64,000 nucleotides of DNA from an uncultured Acetatifactor sp. (GTDB taxonomy: Bacteria; Bacillota; Clostridia; Lachnospirales; Lachnospiraceae). How positions within the stretch are numbered: the first letter of the stretch is position 1; the number at the start of each line of letters is the position of its first letter. This document shows, piece after piece, positions 51,762-60,531 of the stretch. The stretch covers positions 1 to 64,000 of the forward strand of contig CAJUAB010000009.1 in NCBI GenBank assembly GCA_910583845.1. Reading direction: 5' to 3'. The position numbers and the translations under genes are program-made. Below the pieces are notes generated by a model that saw only the letters and a list, made by a program, of their open reading frames with translations, did not search any database and was not told the origin of the DNA.

Positions 51762-53297
51762 ATGGCACAAATCAATGTCAGTCATCTGACCTTTTGCTAT
51801 GAGGGCAGCTTTGATAATATTTTCGAGGATGTATCCTTTTCCGTTGACACGGACTGGAAGCTGGGCCTGGTGGGACGAAACGGCAAGGGAAAGACCACCT
51901 TTCTGCGCCTGTTGCAGGGGAAGCTCCCCTGCCAGGGGACTATCACGGCCCGGACGGCGTTTGACTATTTTCCCTATGCTGTCAGTCAGGAGCAGAGACG
52001 GCTGATGCCTGTGGAATTTATGGAAGAACTCAAGGAAGGATGCGAGCAGTGGCGTGTGATCCGTGAACTGGAGGAGCTGGGGCATGGGGCGGAGCTCCTG
52101 TACAGGCCCTTTGGGAGTTTAAGTCCCGGAGAGCAGACGAAGGTATTGCTGGCGGTTCTGTTTTCGGGGGAGCAGGATTTTTTGCTGATTGACGAGCCCA
52201 CCAATCATCTGGACCAGGCATCCAGGGAGATTGTGAAGCAGTATTTGGCTTCCAAGAAAGGATTTATCCTGGTATCCCATGACAGAGAACTTCTGGACTT
52301 CTGCGTGGACCATGTGCTGGCGCTGAACCGGAAGTCCATAGAATTGCAGTGCGGGAATTTTTCCACATGGTGGGAGAACAGGCAGCGCAGGGACAGCTTT
52401 GTCCAGGCGGAGAATGAGAAGCATCTCAGGGAGATTGGAAAACTGAAGCAGGCGTCGGCGCGCGCCGCCGACTGGGCCGACCGGAACGAGCGTACCAAGA
52501 TCGGTTTTGACCCCATAGAGGAGCATGACAGAAGAAAGGACACCAGAGGATATATCGGAGCCAAAACCAAGAAGATGCAGAGCCGGGTGAAACAGTTGGA
52601 GAAGCGCATACACCGGGAGATTGAGGAGAAGGAGGGGCTGCTGGAGGATTTGGAGCAGCCGGCGGACCTGAAGATAATGCCCCTGCGGCATCATCGGGAA
52701 ACGCTGGTAAATATACGGGAGTATGGCATCCGGTACCAGGGAGCGGAAAAGCCGCTCTTTGAGGAATTGACTTTTTCCGTCAGCCAGGGCCAACGCGTCG
52801 CCCTGCACGGCAGCAATGGGTGCGGCAAGTCAACGCTGCTGAAAAGGATTCTGGGGAAAGCGGGCGCGGCGGGCGAGCCTTTCTTCCGGGAGGAAATCCG
52901 TGAGACGGGAATCTGTGAGACGGTGTCAGGACTGATTATTTCTTATGTGAATCAGGACACGTCCATGCTGGCGGGGAGTATTTCGGATTTCTGCCGGGAG
53001 CGGAATCTGGAGGAAAGCCGGTTTTGCGCCATACTCCGGCAGCTGGATCTGGAGCGCGGCCAGTTCCTGAAGGGGATGGAAGACTATTCCGAAGGACAGA
53101 GAAAAAAGGTGCTTGTGGCCGCCAGCCTGCTCACTCCGGCGCATCTGTATATTTGGGATGAACCGTTAAACTATATGGATGTCTTTTCCAGAATGCAGAT
53201 TGAAAAGCTGATTCTGGATTATAAGCCGACGATGCTGTTTGTGGAGCACGACAGCAGATTCCGGGAAAAAACGGCCACCAAGGTTATTGAACTGTAG
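51762..53297 (+). CDS. ABC-F ribosomal protection protein, Lsa-like
   Basis: 511 residues from the ATG at 51762 (GGAGGG 6 bases upstream). Two nucleotide-binding domains and no membrane spans define an ABC-F protein. Domain 1: GRNGKGKTT, LSPGEQTK, LLIDEPTNHLD. Domain 2: GSNGCGKST, YSEGQRKK, IWDEPLNYMD and VEHD. The DEPLNYxD form in the second domain and the inter-domain linker (about 215-320, rich in Arg/Lys) resemble Lsa/Vga-type antibiotic-resistance ABC-Fs, which push lincosamides, pleuromutilins and streptogramin A off the ribosome. The attenuator-like leader supports a drug-inducible role. The drug spectrum cannot be read from sequence; a housekeeping ABC-F is the alternative. Confidence 0.88.
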   Translation: MAQINVSHLTFCYEGSFDNIFEDVSFSVDTDWKLGLVGRNGKGKTTFLRLLQGKLPCQGTITARTAFDYFPYAVSQEQRRLMPVEFMEELKEGCEQWRVIRELEELGHGAELLYRPFGSLSPGEQTKVLLAVLFSGEQDFLLIDEPTNHLDQASREIVKQYLASKKGFILVSHDRELLDFCVDHVLALNRKSIELQCGNFSTWWENRQRRDSFVQAENEKHLREIGKLKQASARAADWADRNERTKIGFDPIEEHDRRKDTRGYIGAKTKKMQSRVKQLEKRIHREIEEKEGLLEDLEQPADLKIMPLRHHRETLVNIREYGIRYQGAEKPLFEELTFSVSQGQRVALHGSNGCGKSTLLKRILGKAGAAGEPFFREEIRETGICETVSGLIISYVNQDTSMLAGSISDFCRERNLEESRFCAILRQLDLERGQFLKGMEDYSEGQRKKVLVAASLLTPAHLYIWDEPLNYMDVFSRMQIEKLILDYKPTMLFVEHDSRFREKTATKVIEL

Positions 53298-53382
53298 GCG
53301 GATTCACGTAAATCTGTTCTTGCGGAGGCCAGGGGGCATTCCCCCTGACGCCGTCGCGGGACGATTGAACAAGGAGAGAAGT

Positions 53383-54159
53383 ATGGATAATATTTTTATT
53401 GAGGGATTACAGGGGATGGGCAAGTCTACTCTGCTGTCGGAGATCGCCCGGCGCAGGCCGGAGTACAGGGTGTGCCGGGAGGGGGATTACTCGCCGGTGG
53501 AACTGGCCTGGTGTGCGTGGATGGACGAAGAGCAATATGCGGCGGCGCTTGAAAAATATGCCCCCATCCGGGGAGAGATTGAGGCAGGCACATTCCGGGA
53601 AGAGGACAGGTATATTGTGACCTACACCAGGATACTTACGGATATACCGGGTTTTCACAGGGATCTGGAGCAATATGAGATTTACAACGGCAGGAAAACC
53701 CTGGCGGATCTGGAACAGATTATTTTCACAAGATATAAGCGGTTCCACGGCAGCGGATATCTGTTTGAATGCGCCTTCCTCCAGAATATCGTGGAGGACC
53801 TGATTCTGTTCCACCAGTTGAGCGACGAGGAAATCCTTTCCTTTTACAGGAGGCTTTACGACGTCATGCCCAGGGAACATTTCAGACTGTTGTATCTTTA
53901 CAGTGACAGAATCGCGGAGAATATCCGGATCATACAGAAAGAGCGCGCCGATGATCAGGGAAATCCCATGTGGTATCCGGTTATGATGGAGTATCTGGTA
54001 AATTCTCCTTACGGAAAAGCCCATGGGTATAAGGAATTTGAGGATCTCATCTCCCACCTGCGCCACAGGCAGCAGGTGGAGCTGCGGATCATCCGGGAAA
54101 TTCTGGGAGAGCGCGCCAGAATCATCCCGGCCAAGGAGCAGTGGGACTTTGTCTTCTGA
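53383..54159 (+). CDS. P-loop protein of unknown function, kinase-like
   Basis: 258 residues from an ATG with AAGGAGAG 7 bases upstream. A P-loop, EGLQGMGKST, starts at residue 6, right at the N-terminus as in deoxynucleoside and thymidylate-type kinases. RREYRVCREGDYSPVELAW-like and FLFECAFLQN segments follow; GYLFECAFLQN could be a Walker B-like strand. The rest is helical with many aromatic residues. There is no signal or span. I cannot name a family; a small-molecule kinase is the best guess. It follows the ABC-F gene by 85 bp and may share its transcript. Confidence 0.65.
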   Translation: MDNIFIEGLQGMGKSTLLSEIARRRPEYRVCREGDYSPVELAWCAWMDEEQYAAALEKYAPIRGEIEAGTFREEDRYIVTYTRILTDIPGFHRDLEQYEIYNGRKTLADLEQIIFTRYKRFHGSGYLFECAFLQNIVEDLILFHQLSDEEILSFYRRLYDVMPREHFRLLYLYSDRIAENIRIIQKERADDQGNPMWYPVMMEYLVNSPYGKAHGYKEFEDLISHLRHRQQVELRIIREILGERARIIPAKEQWDFVF

Positions 54160-54181
54160 TTGATTTTGCCCCTATAACCGC

Positions 54182-54221
54182 GATTCAGGGTATGCCGGAC
54201 TGCTCCGGCATACCCTGAATC
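54182..54221. terminator. bidirectional terminator
   Basis: An 18-bp perfect stem (54182-54199 with 54204-54221) with a four-base loop and a T-rich end, between convergent genes. Confidence 0.9.
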
Positions 54222-54251
54222 TTTGAAATCTTGATTTTGCTTTGTTCCCGA

Positions 54252-54791
54252 TTAACCGAAGTATCTCTTGAGAAGTCCCTCGAATGCCTTGCCGTGTCTG
54301 GCCTCGTCCCTGGCCATCTCATGCACGGTGTCGTGGATGGCATCCAGCCCCAGCTCCTTGGCCCTCTTGGCTAGATCGGTCTTGCCGGCGGTGGCGCCGT
54401 TCTCGGCCGCAACCCGCATCTCCAGGTTCTTCTTGGTGGAGTCGGTTACTACTTCACCCAGCAGCTCCGCGAATTTGGCCGCGTGCTCGGCCTCCTCATA
54501 GGCGGCTTTCTCCCAGTACATGCCGATCTCGGGATATCCCTCGCGGAACGCCACTCTGGACATAGCCAGATACATGCCGACCTCGGAACACTCACCGTTG
54601 AAGTTGGCCCGCAGATCCTCCACGATATCTTCTCTTACGCCCTGCGCCACGCCTACCACGTGCTCCGCCGCCCAGGATCTCTCTTCGCTCTGCGCGGTGA
54701 ATTTGGATGAATCCACGCCGCACTGAGGGCACTTCTCAGGGGGATTGTCCCCCTCGTGAACATAACCGCATACCTGACATACATACTTCAT
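54252..54791 (-). CDS. reverse rubrerythrin (N-terminal rubredoxin, C-terminal ferritin-like di-iron)
   Basis: 179 residues. Residues 1-33 carry the rubredoxin-like iron site (CQVCGY and CPQCG). Residues from about 60 form the four-helix di-iron domain with Glu and ExxH pairs (ANFNGECSEVGMY, YEEAEHAAKFAE, MARDEARHGKAFEG). The domain order is the reverse of classical rubrerythrin. In Clostridia such proteins act as NADH-linked peroxidases in oxygen defence and are PerR-controlled; the perR-like gene lies directly upstream. AAGGAGAG precedes the ATG. Confidence 0.93.
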   Translation of the reverse strand: MKYVCQVCGYVHEGDNPPEKCPQCGVDSSKFTAQSEERSWAAEHVVGVAQGVREDIVEDLRANFNGECSEVGMYLAMSRVAFREGYPEIGMYWEKAAYEEAEHAAKFAELLGEVVTDSTKKNLEMRVAAENGATAGKTDLAKRAKELGLDAIHDTVHEMARDEARHGKAFEGLLKRYFG

Positions 54792-54842
54792 ACTTTTTCT
54801 CTCCTTTATAATAAATTTTGAAGCTGTCCGAACAGAGTTCTT

Positions 54843-55235
54843 TCAGCTGTCGAACCCTTTACAACACGCAGCGCAGATCCCGTAAAAAAAGGTCATATGG
54901 CCTGTGATCCGCCCCTCGAAATGCTCTCTGGCCGTCTCCAGAATACCGTCGATGCCATCCGTCCGCAGATCCTGTACACAGCCGCATTCCCTGCATATAA
55001 AATGATAATGCGGGGAGGTGTCCCCGTCAAAACGGTCCGTTCCGTCCCCGAGACGCAGCCGCTGAATCTCCCCCAGATCCGCCAGCAGGGTCAGGTTCCG
55101 GTATACCGTGCCCAGACTGATCGTGGGATTTTGCTGCCGGACGTTTCTGTATATGATCTCTGCCGTGGGGTGATCCAGCCTTTCCATGAGAATACTCTTG
55201 ATCAACTCCCGCTGCCTGCTATATTTCAGCGCCAT
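54843..55235 (-). CDS. perR: Fur-family peroxide regulator, PerR-like
   Basis: 130 residues. A winged helix (about 5-65, with SLGTVYRNLTLLADLGEI as recognition part) is followed by the dimer/metal domain. Likely regulatory-metal ligands: His22, Asp70, His76 and His78; structural zinc: Cys81-x-x-Cys84 and the C-terminal CAACC. An Asp at 70 fits PerR better than Fur. It should repress oxidative-stress genes until peroxide oxidises the metal-site histidines. A 7-1-7 inverted repeat overlaps its own promoter, which suggests self-control and control of the downstream rubrerythrin gene (51 bp away, same strand). Confidence 0.92.
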   Translation of the reverse strand: MALKYSRQRELIKSILMERLDHPTAEIIYRNVRQQNPTISLGTVYRNLTLLADLGEIQRLRLGDGTDRFDGDTSPHYHFICRECGCVQDLRTDGIDGILETAREHFEGRITGHMTFFYGICAACCKGFDS

Positions 55236-55259
55236 GGCAGTTCCTTTCCCAAGAGATAT

Positions 55260-55274
55260 TAGTAATGATTCCTA
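55260..55274. promoter_or_regulatory. PerR-type 7-1-7 operator
   Basis: TAGTAAT-G-ATTCCTA: the two 7-bp halves are inverted copies at 6 of 7 positions. It lies just downstream of the -10 of the perR promoter, over the expected start site. Confidence 0.65.
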
Positions 55275-55278
55275 TTTT

Positions 55279-55306
55279 AGTATAAGGAAGTTTCTGGAAA
55301 AGTCAA
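55279..55306 (-). promoter_or_regulatory. promoter of perR
   Basis: On the minus strand: TTGACT (55306-55301), 16-bp spacer, TATACT (55284-55279). Confidence 0.75.
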
Positions 55307-55459
55307 GAGGTTTTTCAAATAAATGCGGACTTTAGATTTTTTTTATGAACATATTCGATTGTTTTTACACTTCCCGGGGGGATTTGTGATATACTGAATT
55401 ATCATCGAGTGCCCGGGCGGAATGAGTCGGCGCTCCAAACGTTTGCGGGGGAATGAATA

Positions 55460-56938
55460 ATGAAGTTTAAGACAAGGCTCCGGGTGACCTTTATAACGAT
55501 TATTTTCCTGCCACTTCTGCTGACGATGCTGGCTTTCTGCGTCATCGGCGTCTATCTGATGAATGCCCAGCCGGGCGTCAGTATCCAGAACATGGATTTT
55601 GCCATGATTTCCGAGACCGTGGGGAGTTTTACGGGACATGCGGACAATGTTTACAAAAAGCTGACCGAGCAGGCCCAGAAGGATGTGGCCCTGCTGGAGG
55701 ACCGGGAGTATCTGGAGAGGATGGGGAATCTGCTTCATTCCCGCTCCGCTTATCTGCTGGTGCGCAAAAACAACGAGATTTTCTATACCGGCAACCCTGA
55801 GGCGGCGGCTCAGATATTTCCTCTGCTGCCGGGTTTCGGAGAAGGGGATCTGGAGGAGGGCACGGGATACTATTTCAGCAAAATGGATAAGTATGTCAAG
55901 CAGATTGATTTTCGCTTCCGGGACGGCGCGGAGGGCAGCCTGTTTGTGGTGATGAAGATCAACTCCCTGATCTCCAGAAGGCTCCTGATCGATATGCTGG
56001 TGGCCATCGTGCTGATTCTGATCTTTACCAGCCTGATGCTGACCCAGTGGATTCAGAAAGAGGTATTTCTCCCCATCAATGAGCTGAATGTGGCCATGAC
56101 CAGAATCAAGGAGGGGAATTTCGAGTATATATTGCAGACCAAATCCGGCGGAGAGATCGGGGATCTGTACAGAAATTATGAGGATATGAGGCTGCGTCTG
56201 AAGGAGAACGCCGAGGAGAGCGCGGAGCAGGAGAAGAAGAACAAGGAGCTGGTGAGCAACATATCCCACGATCTGAAAACTCCCATTACGGCGATCAAGG
56301 GATATGTGGAGGGCATCATGGACGGTGTGGCGGATACGCCGGAAAAGATGGACAAATATATTAAGACCATATATAATAAGGCTAATGACATGGACAGGCT
56401 GATCAACGAGCTGACCACCTACTCCGGTATAGACAACCACCGGATTCCATATAATTTTCATCGGATCAATGTGGCGGATTACTTCGGAGATTGTGTGGAG
56501 GAGGTGGGCCTGGATCTGGAATCCAAGAATATCCAGCTCAACTACACCAACCTGGTTGATCAGGACACTCTGGTTATAGCGGACCCGGAGCAGATGAAAA
56601 AGGTGATCAACAATATCATCAGCAACAGCGTCAAATATATGGATAAGCAGCATGGGGTGATTGATATACGGATTCTGGACGAGCTGGATTCCATACAGGT
56701 GGAGATCGAGGACAACGGCAAGGGTATCGCGCAGAAGGATCTGGGCAGGATCTTTGAGCGGTTCTTCCGGACGGATGCCTCCCGCAATTCCCTGCAGGGC
56801 GGCAGCGGCATCGGTCTTTCCATCGTGAAGAGGATCATTGAGGACCATGGCGGTTATATCTGGGCCACCAGCCGGGAGGGCGAGGGAACCTGCATGCACT
56901 TTGTGATCCGCAAGTATAAAGAACTACAGAATGAATGA
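55460..56938 (+). CDS. sensor histidine kinase with HAMP domain
   Basis: 492 residues. TM1 is about 10-35, an extracellular sensor of about 140 residues follows, TM2 is about 175-197, and HAMP about 198-250. The dimerisation/phospho-acceptor helix carries SNISHDLKTPITAIKGYVEG (His at about 272), and the ATPase domain has N-box NNIISNSVKYMD, DNGKGIAQKDL, FERFFRTD and GGSGIGLSIVK. All catalytic parts are intact. The response-regulator gene follows after 39 bp. The signal is unknown. A likely extended -10 (TG-A-TATACT, 55387-55395) lies upstream. Confidence 0.95.
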   Translation: MKFKTRLRVTFITIIFLPLLLTMLAFCVIGVYLMNAQPGVSIQNMDFAMISETVGSFTGHADNVYKKLTEQAQKDVALLEDREYLERMGNLLHSRSAYLLVRKNNEIFYTGNPEAAAQIFPLLPGFGEGDLEEGTGYYFSKMDKYVKQIDFRFRDGAEGSLFVVMKINSLISRRLLIDMLVAIVLILIFTSLMLTQWIQKEVFLPINELNVAMTRIKEGNFEYILQTKSGGEIGDLYRNYEDMRLRLKENAEESAEQEKKNKELVSNISHDLKTPITAIKGYVEGIMDGVADTPEKMDKYIKTIYNKANDMDRLINELTTYSGIDNHRIPYNFHRINVADYFGDCVEEVGLDLESKNIQLNYTNLVDQDTLVIADPEQMKKVINNIISNSVKYMDKQHGVIDIRILDELDSIQVEIEDNGKGIAQKDLGRIFERFFRTDASRNSLQGGSGIGLSIVKRIIEDHGGYIWATSREGEGTCMHFVIRKYKELQNE

Positions 56939-56977
56939 TCAGACGGCAATGTTGTTTCGGAAAGGCGGGAATATAAT

Positions 56978-57670
56978 ATGAGCAGGATACTGATTATCGA
57001 GGATGAGGAGGTTATCGCGGATCTGGAGAAAGATTATCTGGAGCTCAGCGATTTCCAGGTGGATATCTGTAACCGGGGAGACCTGGGGCTGCAGACGGCG
57101 CTGACGGGCGATTACGATCTGATTATTCTGGACCTGATGCTGCCGGAGATGGACGGCTTTGAGGTGTGCAAGCGGATCAGGGAGAAAAAGAACGTCCCGA
57201 TTCTGATGGTCTCAGCGAAAAAGGACGACATAGACAAAATCAGAGGGCTGGGGTTGGGAGCGGACGACTATATGACCAAGCCCTTCAGCCCCAGCGAACT
57301 GGTGGCCCGTGTAAAGGCCCACATGGCCCGGTATGAGCGTCTGGTGGGGACCAGCCAGAGAGCGCAGAACGATATCGTGGAGATCCGGGGCATACGCATC
57401 GACAAGACGGCACGCCGTGTGTATGTGGACGGTGTGGAGAAGACGTTTACCACAAAGGAATTTGAACTGCTGACATTTCTGGCGGAGAACCCCAATCATG
57501 TATTCACCAAGGAGGAACTGTTCCGGGAGATCTGGGATATGGACTCCATCGGGGATATCGCCACAGTCACGGTGCATATCAAGAAAATCCGTGAAAAGGT
57601 TGAGACTGACACGGCCAAGCCCCAGTATATTGAGACCATATGGGGCGTGGGATACCGTTTCAAGGTATAA
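56978..57670 (+). CDS. OmpR-family response regulator
   Basis: 230 residues. Receiver domain 1-120 with acidic pair Glu-Asp-Glu (about 8-10), phospho-acceptor Asp in LIILDLMLPEMDGFE (about residue 53), and Lys in MTKPFSPSEL. A winged-helix DNA-binding domain follows (about 135-228), with FTTKEFELLTFLAENPNHVFTKEELF and VGYRFKV at the end. It is the cognate partner of the kinase upstream. Targets are unknown. Confidence 0.95.
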   Translation: MSRILIIEDEEVIADLEKDYLELSDFQVDICNRGDLGLQTALTGDYDLIILDLMLPEMDGFEVCKRIREKKNVPILMVSAKKDDIDKIRGLGLGADDYMTKPFSPSELVARVKAHMARYERLVGTSQRAQNDIVEIRGIRIDKTARRVYVDGVEKTFTTKEFELLTFLAENPNHVFTKEELFREIWDMDSIGDIATVTVHIKKIREKVETDTAKPQYIETIWGVGYRFKV

Positions 57671-57711
57671 AATCCGGAAGTCACAGAGTGAAACAGCAAG
57701 GGGGACATGAG

Positions 57712-58599
57712 ATGGGAGAGTATATTTTGAGTTGCAGCTCCACGGTGGATCTGCGGGAGGACCAGCTTGTGAAAAGAGATATCCGGTATATCTGTTTTCA
57801 CTTTGAACTGGCGGGAAAGCAGTATATGGACGATCTGGGGAAATCCATTCCGCTGGCGGATTTTTACAGCGCCATGGCCCAGGGCGCGGATACCAAGACT
57901 TCTCAGATCAATGTGGAGGAGTATGAGCATTACTTTGAGCGTTTTTTGAAAGAGGGGAAAGACATTCTGCATCTGACGCTGTCCAGCGGCATCTCCGGCA
58001 CGATAAACTCCGCGCTGATCGCCAGGGATACACTGGCGGAAAAATATCCCGACCGCAGGATCTATGTGGTGGATTCCATGGCGGCTTCCTCCGGCTATGG
58101 TCTGCTGATGGATAAGCTGGCGGATCTGCGGGACGGCGGTATGGGTGTGGAGGAACTGTATCACTGGACGGAGGAAAATAAGTTAAGGCTGCAACACTGG
58201 TTCTTTACCACGGATCTGACCTATCTGATCCGGGGAGGCCGCGTATCCAAAGCCGCCGGAATCGTGGGAAGCGTTTTGAATATCTGCCCGCTGCTGAATG
58301 TGGATTATATGGGGCGGCTGATCAACAGAGCCAAGATCCGCACCAAGCGCAAGGTGATCCAGGCCACGGTGGACAAGATGAAAGAGCATGCCCAGGACGG
58401 CGGGGACTACAGCGGCAAGTGTTATATTTCCCAATCCGCCTGCATGGAGGACGCGGAGGCCGTGGCGAAGCTGGTGGAGGAATCATTTCCCAGGCTGCAG
58501 GGAAAGGTGGAGATCAACGATATCGGCACTACTATCGGCAGTCATACCGGTCCCGGCACAGTGGCGCTGTTCTTCTGGGGAGATGAGAGAAAAGATTGA
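57712..58599 (+). CDS. DegV-family fatty-acid-binding protein
   Basis: 295 residues from the ATG at 57712 (AAGGGGG 7 bases upstream). DegV proteins (FakB relatives) bind a fatty acid for phosphorylation by FakA. Motifs: SCSSTVDL near the N-terminus, KTSQINVEEY (about 64-73), HLTLSSGISGTINSA (about 88-102), VDSMAASSGYGLL, and RGGRVSK (about 178-184), which closes the lipid pocket. It follows the two-component genes by 41 bp and overlaps the next gene by 4 bp, so the four may be one operon. Confidence 0.93.
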   Translation: MGEYILSCSSTVDLREDQLVKRDIRYICFHFELAGKQYMDDLGKSIPLADFYSAMAQGADTKTSQINVEEYEHYFERFLKEGKDILHLTLSSGISGTINSALIARDTLAEKYPDRRIYVVDSMAASSGYGLLMDKLADLRDGGMGVEELYHWTEENKLRLQHWFFTTDLTYLIRGGRVSKAAGIVGSVLNICPLLNVDYMGRLINRAKIRTKRKVIQATVDKMKEHAQDGGDYSGKCYISQSACMEDAEAVAKLVEESFPRLQGKVEINDIGTTIGSHTGPGTVALFFWGDERKD

Positions 58600-59261
58600 A
58601 AACAACAGTGATTTATGAGGACCGGGATCTTCTGATCTGCCAAAAGCCGGCCGGTCTGGCTACCCAATCGGCCGATGTCACCCGTCCCGACGTGGTCAGC
58701 GAGTTGAAAAGTTATCTGAGGGGCGGCTATCTGGGAATTGTACACAGGCTGGATCAGCCCGTGGAGGGGCTGCTGGCATTCGCCAAAAATCCGAAGGCAG
58801 CCGCGGCTTTGAGCAGACAGCTGGCGCAGGGGATTCTGCAAAAGGGGTACTGCGCGCTGGTCTGGGGAAAGCCCCCGGAGGAGAGCGGACGGCTGGTGGA
58901 CTATCTGCGTAAGGAGGGCGGTCTCTCCCGAGTGGTTTCCAGGGAAACTGTGGGGGCCCAGAGGGCGGTGCTGGGGTATCGGGTCAGACCTGAGGCTCCC
59001 TGGGGGGAGATGCCGGGCTGTTCCTGCCTGGATATACAGATTGAGACGGGGCGCTTCCATCAGATCCGATGTCAGCTTTCCCATGCCGGGATGCCCATTC
59101 TGGGGGACAGGAAATATGGCACCCCGGAGAGTCTGGAGGAGAGCAGACGCCGGGGAATTTCACAGACAGCCCTGTGCGCCTGCGAGCTCCGGCTGCGGCA
59201 GCCGGTGACCGGTGAGGAGATTTCCCGTGAGATCACTCCCGGCTGGATGAATCCGGTATAA
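58596..59261 (+). CDS. RluA-family RNA pseudouridine synthase
   Basis: 221 residues from a TTG that overlaps the stop of the DegV gene. The N-terminal DRDLLICQKPAGLATQ and the catalytic-Asp motif GIVHRLDQPVEGLLAFAKN (about 47-65) place it in the RluA family; the usual form after HRLD is xxTSG, so VEG marks a divergent subgroup. C-terminal ETGRFHQIRCQLSHAGMPILGDRKYG is the RNA-binding/fold-closing block. There is no S4 domain. The target RNA site cannot be assigned. Confidence 0.92.
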   Translation: MKTTVIYEDRDLLICQKPAGLATQSADVTRPDVVSELKSYLRGGYLGIVHRLDQPVEGLLAFAKNPKAAAALSRQLAQGILQKGYCALVWGKPPEESGRLVDYLRKEGGLSRVVSRETVGAQRAVLGYRVRPEAPWGEMPGCSCLDIQIETGRFHQIRCQLSHAGMPILGDRKYGTPESLEESRRRGISQTALCACELRLRQPVTGEEISREITPGWMNPV

Positions 59262-59338
59262 ATTGTCTTTTTCTTCACATACTATCCGTAGTATTTTGGA
59301 AGCCGTGGGCAGGAACCCATGGAGAGCGGAGGCCGGGT

Positions 59339-60388
59339 ATGCTGGAGAAGATCAGACAGAGTAAAATGCTTACACTATTGTTGATTACAGCAGTAGTGTA
59401 TTTTTTTCTGCGCTATCTGACGCCCCTCTTTTCCCCGATATTGGTGGCCATGCTCTTTGTGACGATCTTTGGCCCTTTTCTGAAATCCTTGCAGGCGAGG
59501 CTGCGCATCCATCGGCAGGTGGGGGCCATTTTGCTGCTTGTTCTGGGCTTCGGGCTGCTGGTGGTCCTGGTGTGGGTTCTTTTCTCCTGGATTGTGGGCA
59601 GTCTGCCGGAGTGGGTGGGCCAGCTGGAGGCGCTGGAGCCAAAGCTGGAGGAGCTGATCCAGAAGGGAAGCGAATCGATTGGCGAGATGCTGGGAATCGA
59701 CGGAGAATATCTGGAATCCACACTGCTGGCGAGGCTGGAGGAATGGATGGACTACTTTCAGAATGAAGGCGCGGCGGGGATGCTGTCCGGCTCTCTGCTG
59801 TATCTGAAAAAGCTGGCGCTGCTGGGAGGATTCCTGGTGACCTTTGTCATTGCCACTGTGCTGCTGGCCAGGGATTATGACAGGATTATGAATAATCTGC
59901 TGGACCGGGAGGAGTTTCATGTGCTGCTGGAGGTGATCTGCGGGATCATCCGCTATATTGCCACCTTTGTCAAAGCCCAGGTGGTCATCATGTCCCTGAT
60001 TTCCCTGACGGCGGGGGTGGTTCTCTGGGTATGCGGTATCCGGCACGGAGCGCTCTGGGGGATGCTGGCGGGACTGCTGGACGCCCTGCCTTTTATCGGC
60101 ACGGGGATCGTATTGCTGCCGCTGTCGCTGACCCAGCTGTTCCAGGGTTTATACGGAAGGGCGCTCACCTGCCTGATCTTATACGCCGTGTGCGTTTTTT
60201 TGCGGGAGATCCTGGAACCCCGTCTGATCGGGAAACATATGGGGATATCGCCCATTGCCGTGCTGACGGCGGTCTATGCGGGAATCCGTCTGTTTGGGGT
60301 ATGGGGGATCATAAAAGGACCGCTTGGATTTATGATTATCTACCAGAGCTGGCAGAGCCTGATGAGACGCATGGGGGAGAAAGAGTAG
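59339..60388 (+). CDS. AI-2E/PerM-family transporter-like membrane protein
   Basis: 349 residues with about eight spans and the family's pattern: hydrophobic pairs at 10-55, a long extracytoplasmic segment with amphipathic helices (about 95-150), and the C-terminal GLLDALPFIGTGIVLLPLSL and EPRLIGKHMGISPIAVLTAVYAG blocks. The family was named after an AI-2 exporter but includes permeases of other roles (sodium/proton exchange, sporulation). luxS is in this window, but not adjacent, so no link can be claimed. GGAGAGCGGAGG precedes the ATG. Confidence 0.9.
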   Translation: MLEKIRQSKMLTLLLITAVVYFFLRYLTPLFSPILVAMLFVTIFGPFLKSLQARLRIHRQVGAILLLVLGFGLLVVLVWVLFSWIVGSLPEWVGQLEALEPKLEELIQKGSESIGEMLGIDGEYLESTLLARLEEWMDYFQNEGAAGMLSGSLLYLKKLALLGGFLVTFVIATVLLARDYDRIMNNLLDREEFHVLLEVICGIIRYIATFVKAQVVIMSLISLTAGVVLWVCGIRHGALWGMLAGLLDALPFIGTGIVLLPLSLTQLFQGLYGRALTCLILYAVCVFLREILEPRLIGKHMGISPIAVLTAVYAGIRLFGVWGIIKGPLGFMIIYQSWQSLMRRMGEKE

Positions 60389-60531
60389 AAAAGTTCTCAT
60401 GCGGGGATTGCATTTTGCGGCGGATATAGTAAACTGTATTTCAGGAAGCAAAATATGCGTCAGGAACAGAATGTCAGAAAAATCCTGATGCCGTTGTATA
60501 AACACAAAAAGCTGCCGGGAAGAGGAAGGCA

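Noticed and set aside
59339..60388. Treating the AI-2E-family protein as an AI-2 exporter linked to luxS
   Set aside because: The family name is historical, members have varied roles, and luxS is 12 kb away on the other strand.
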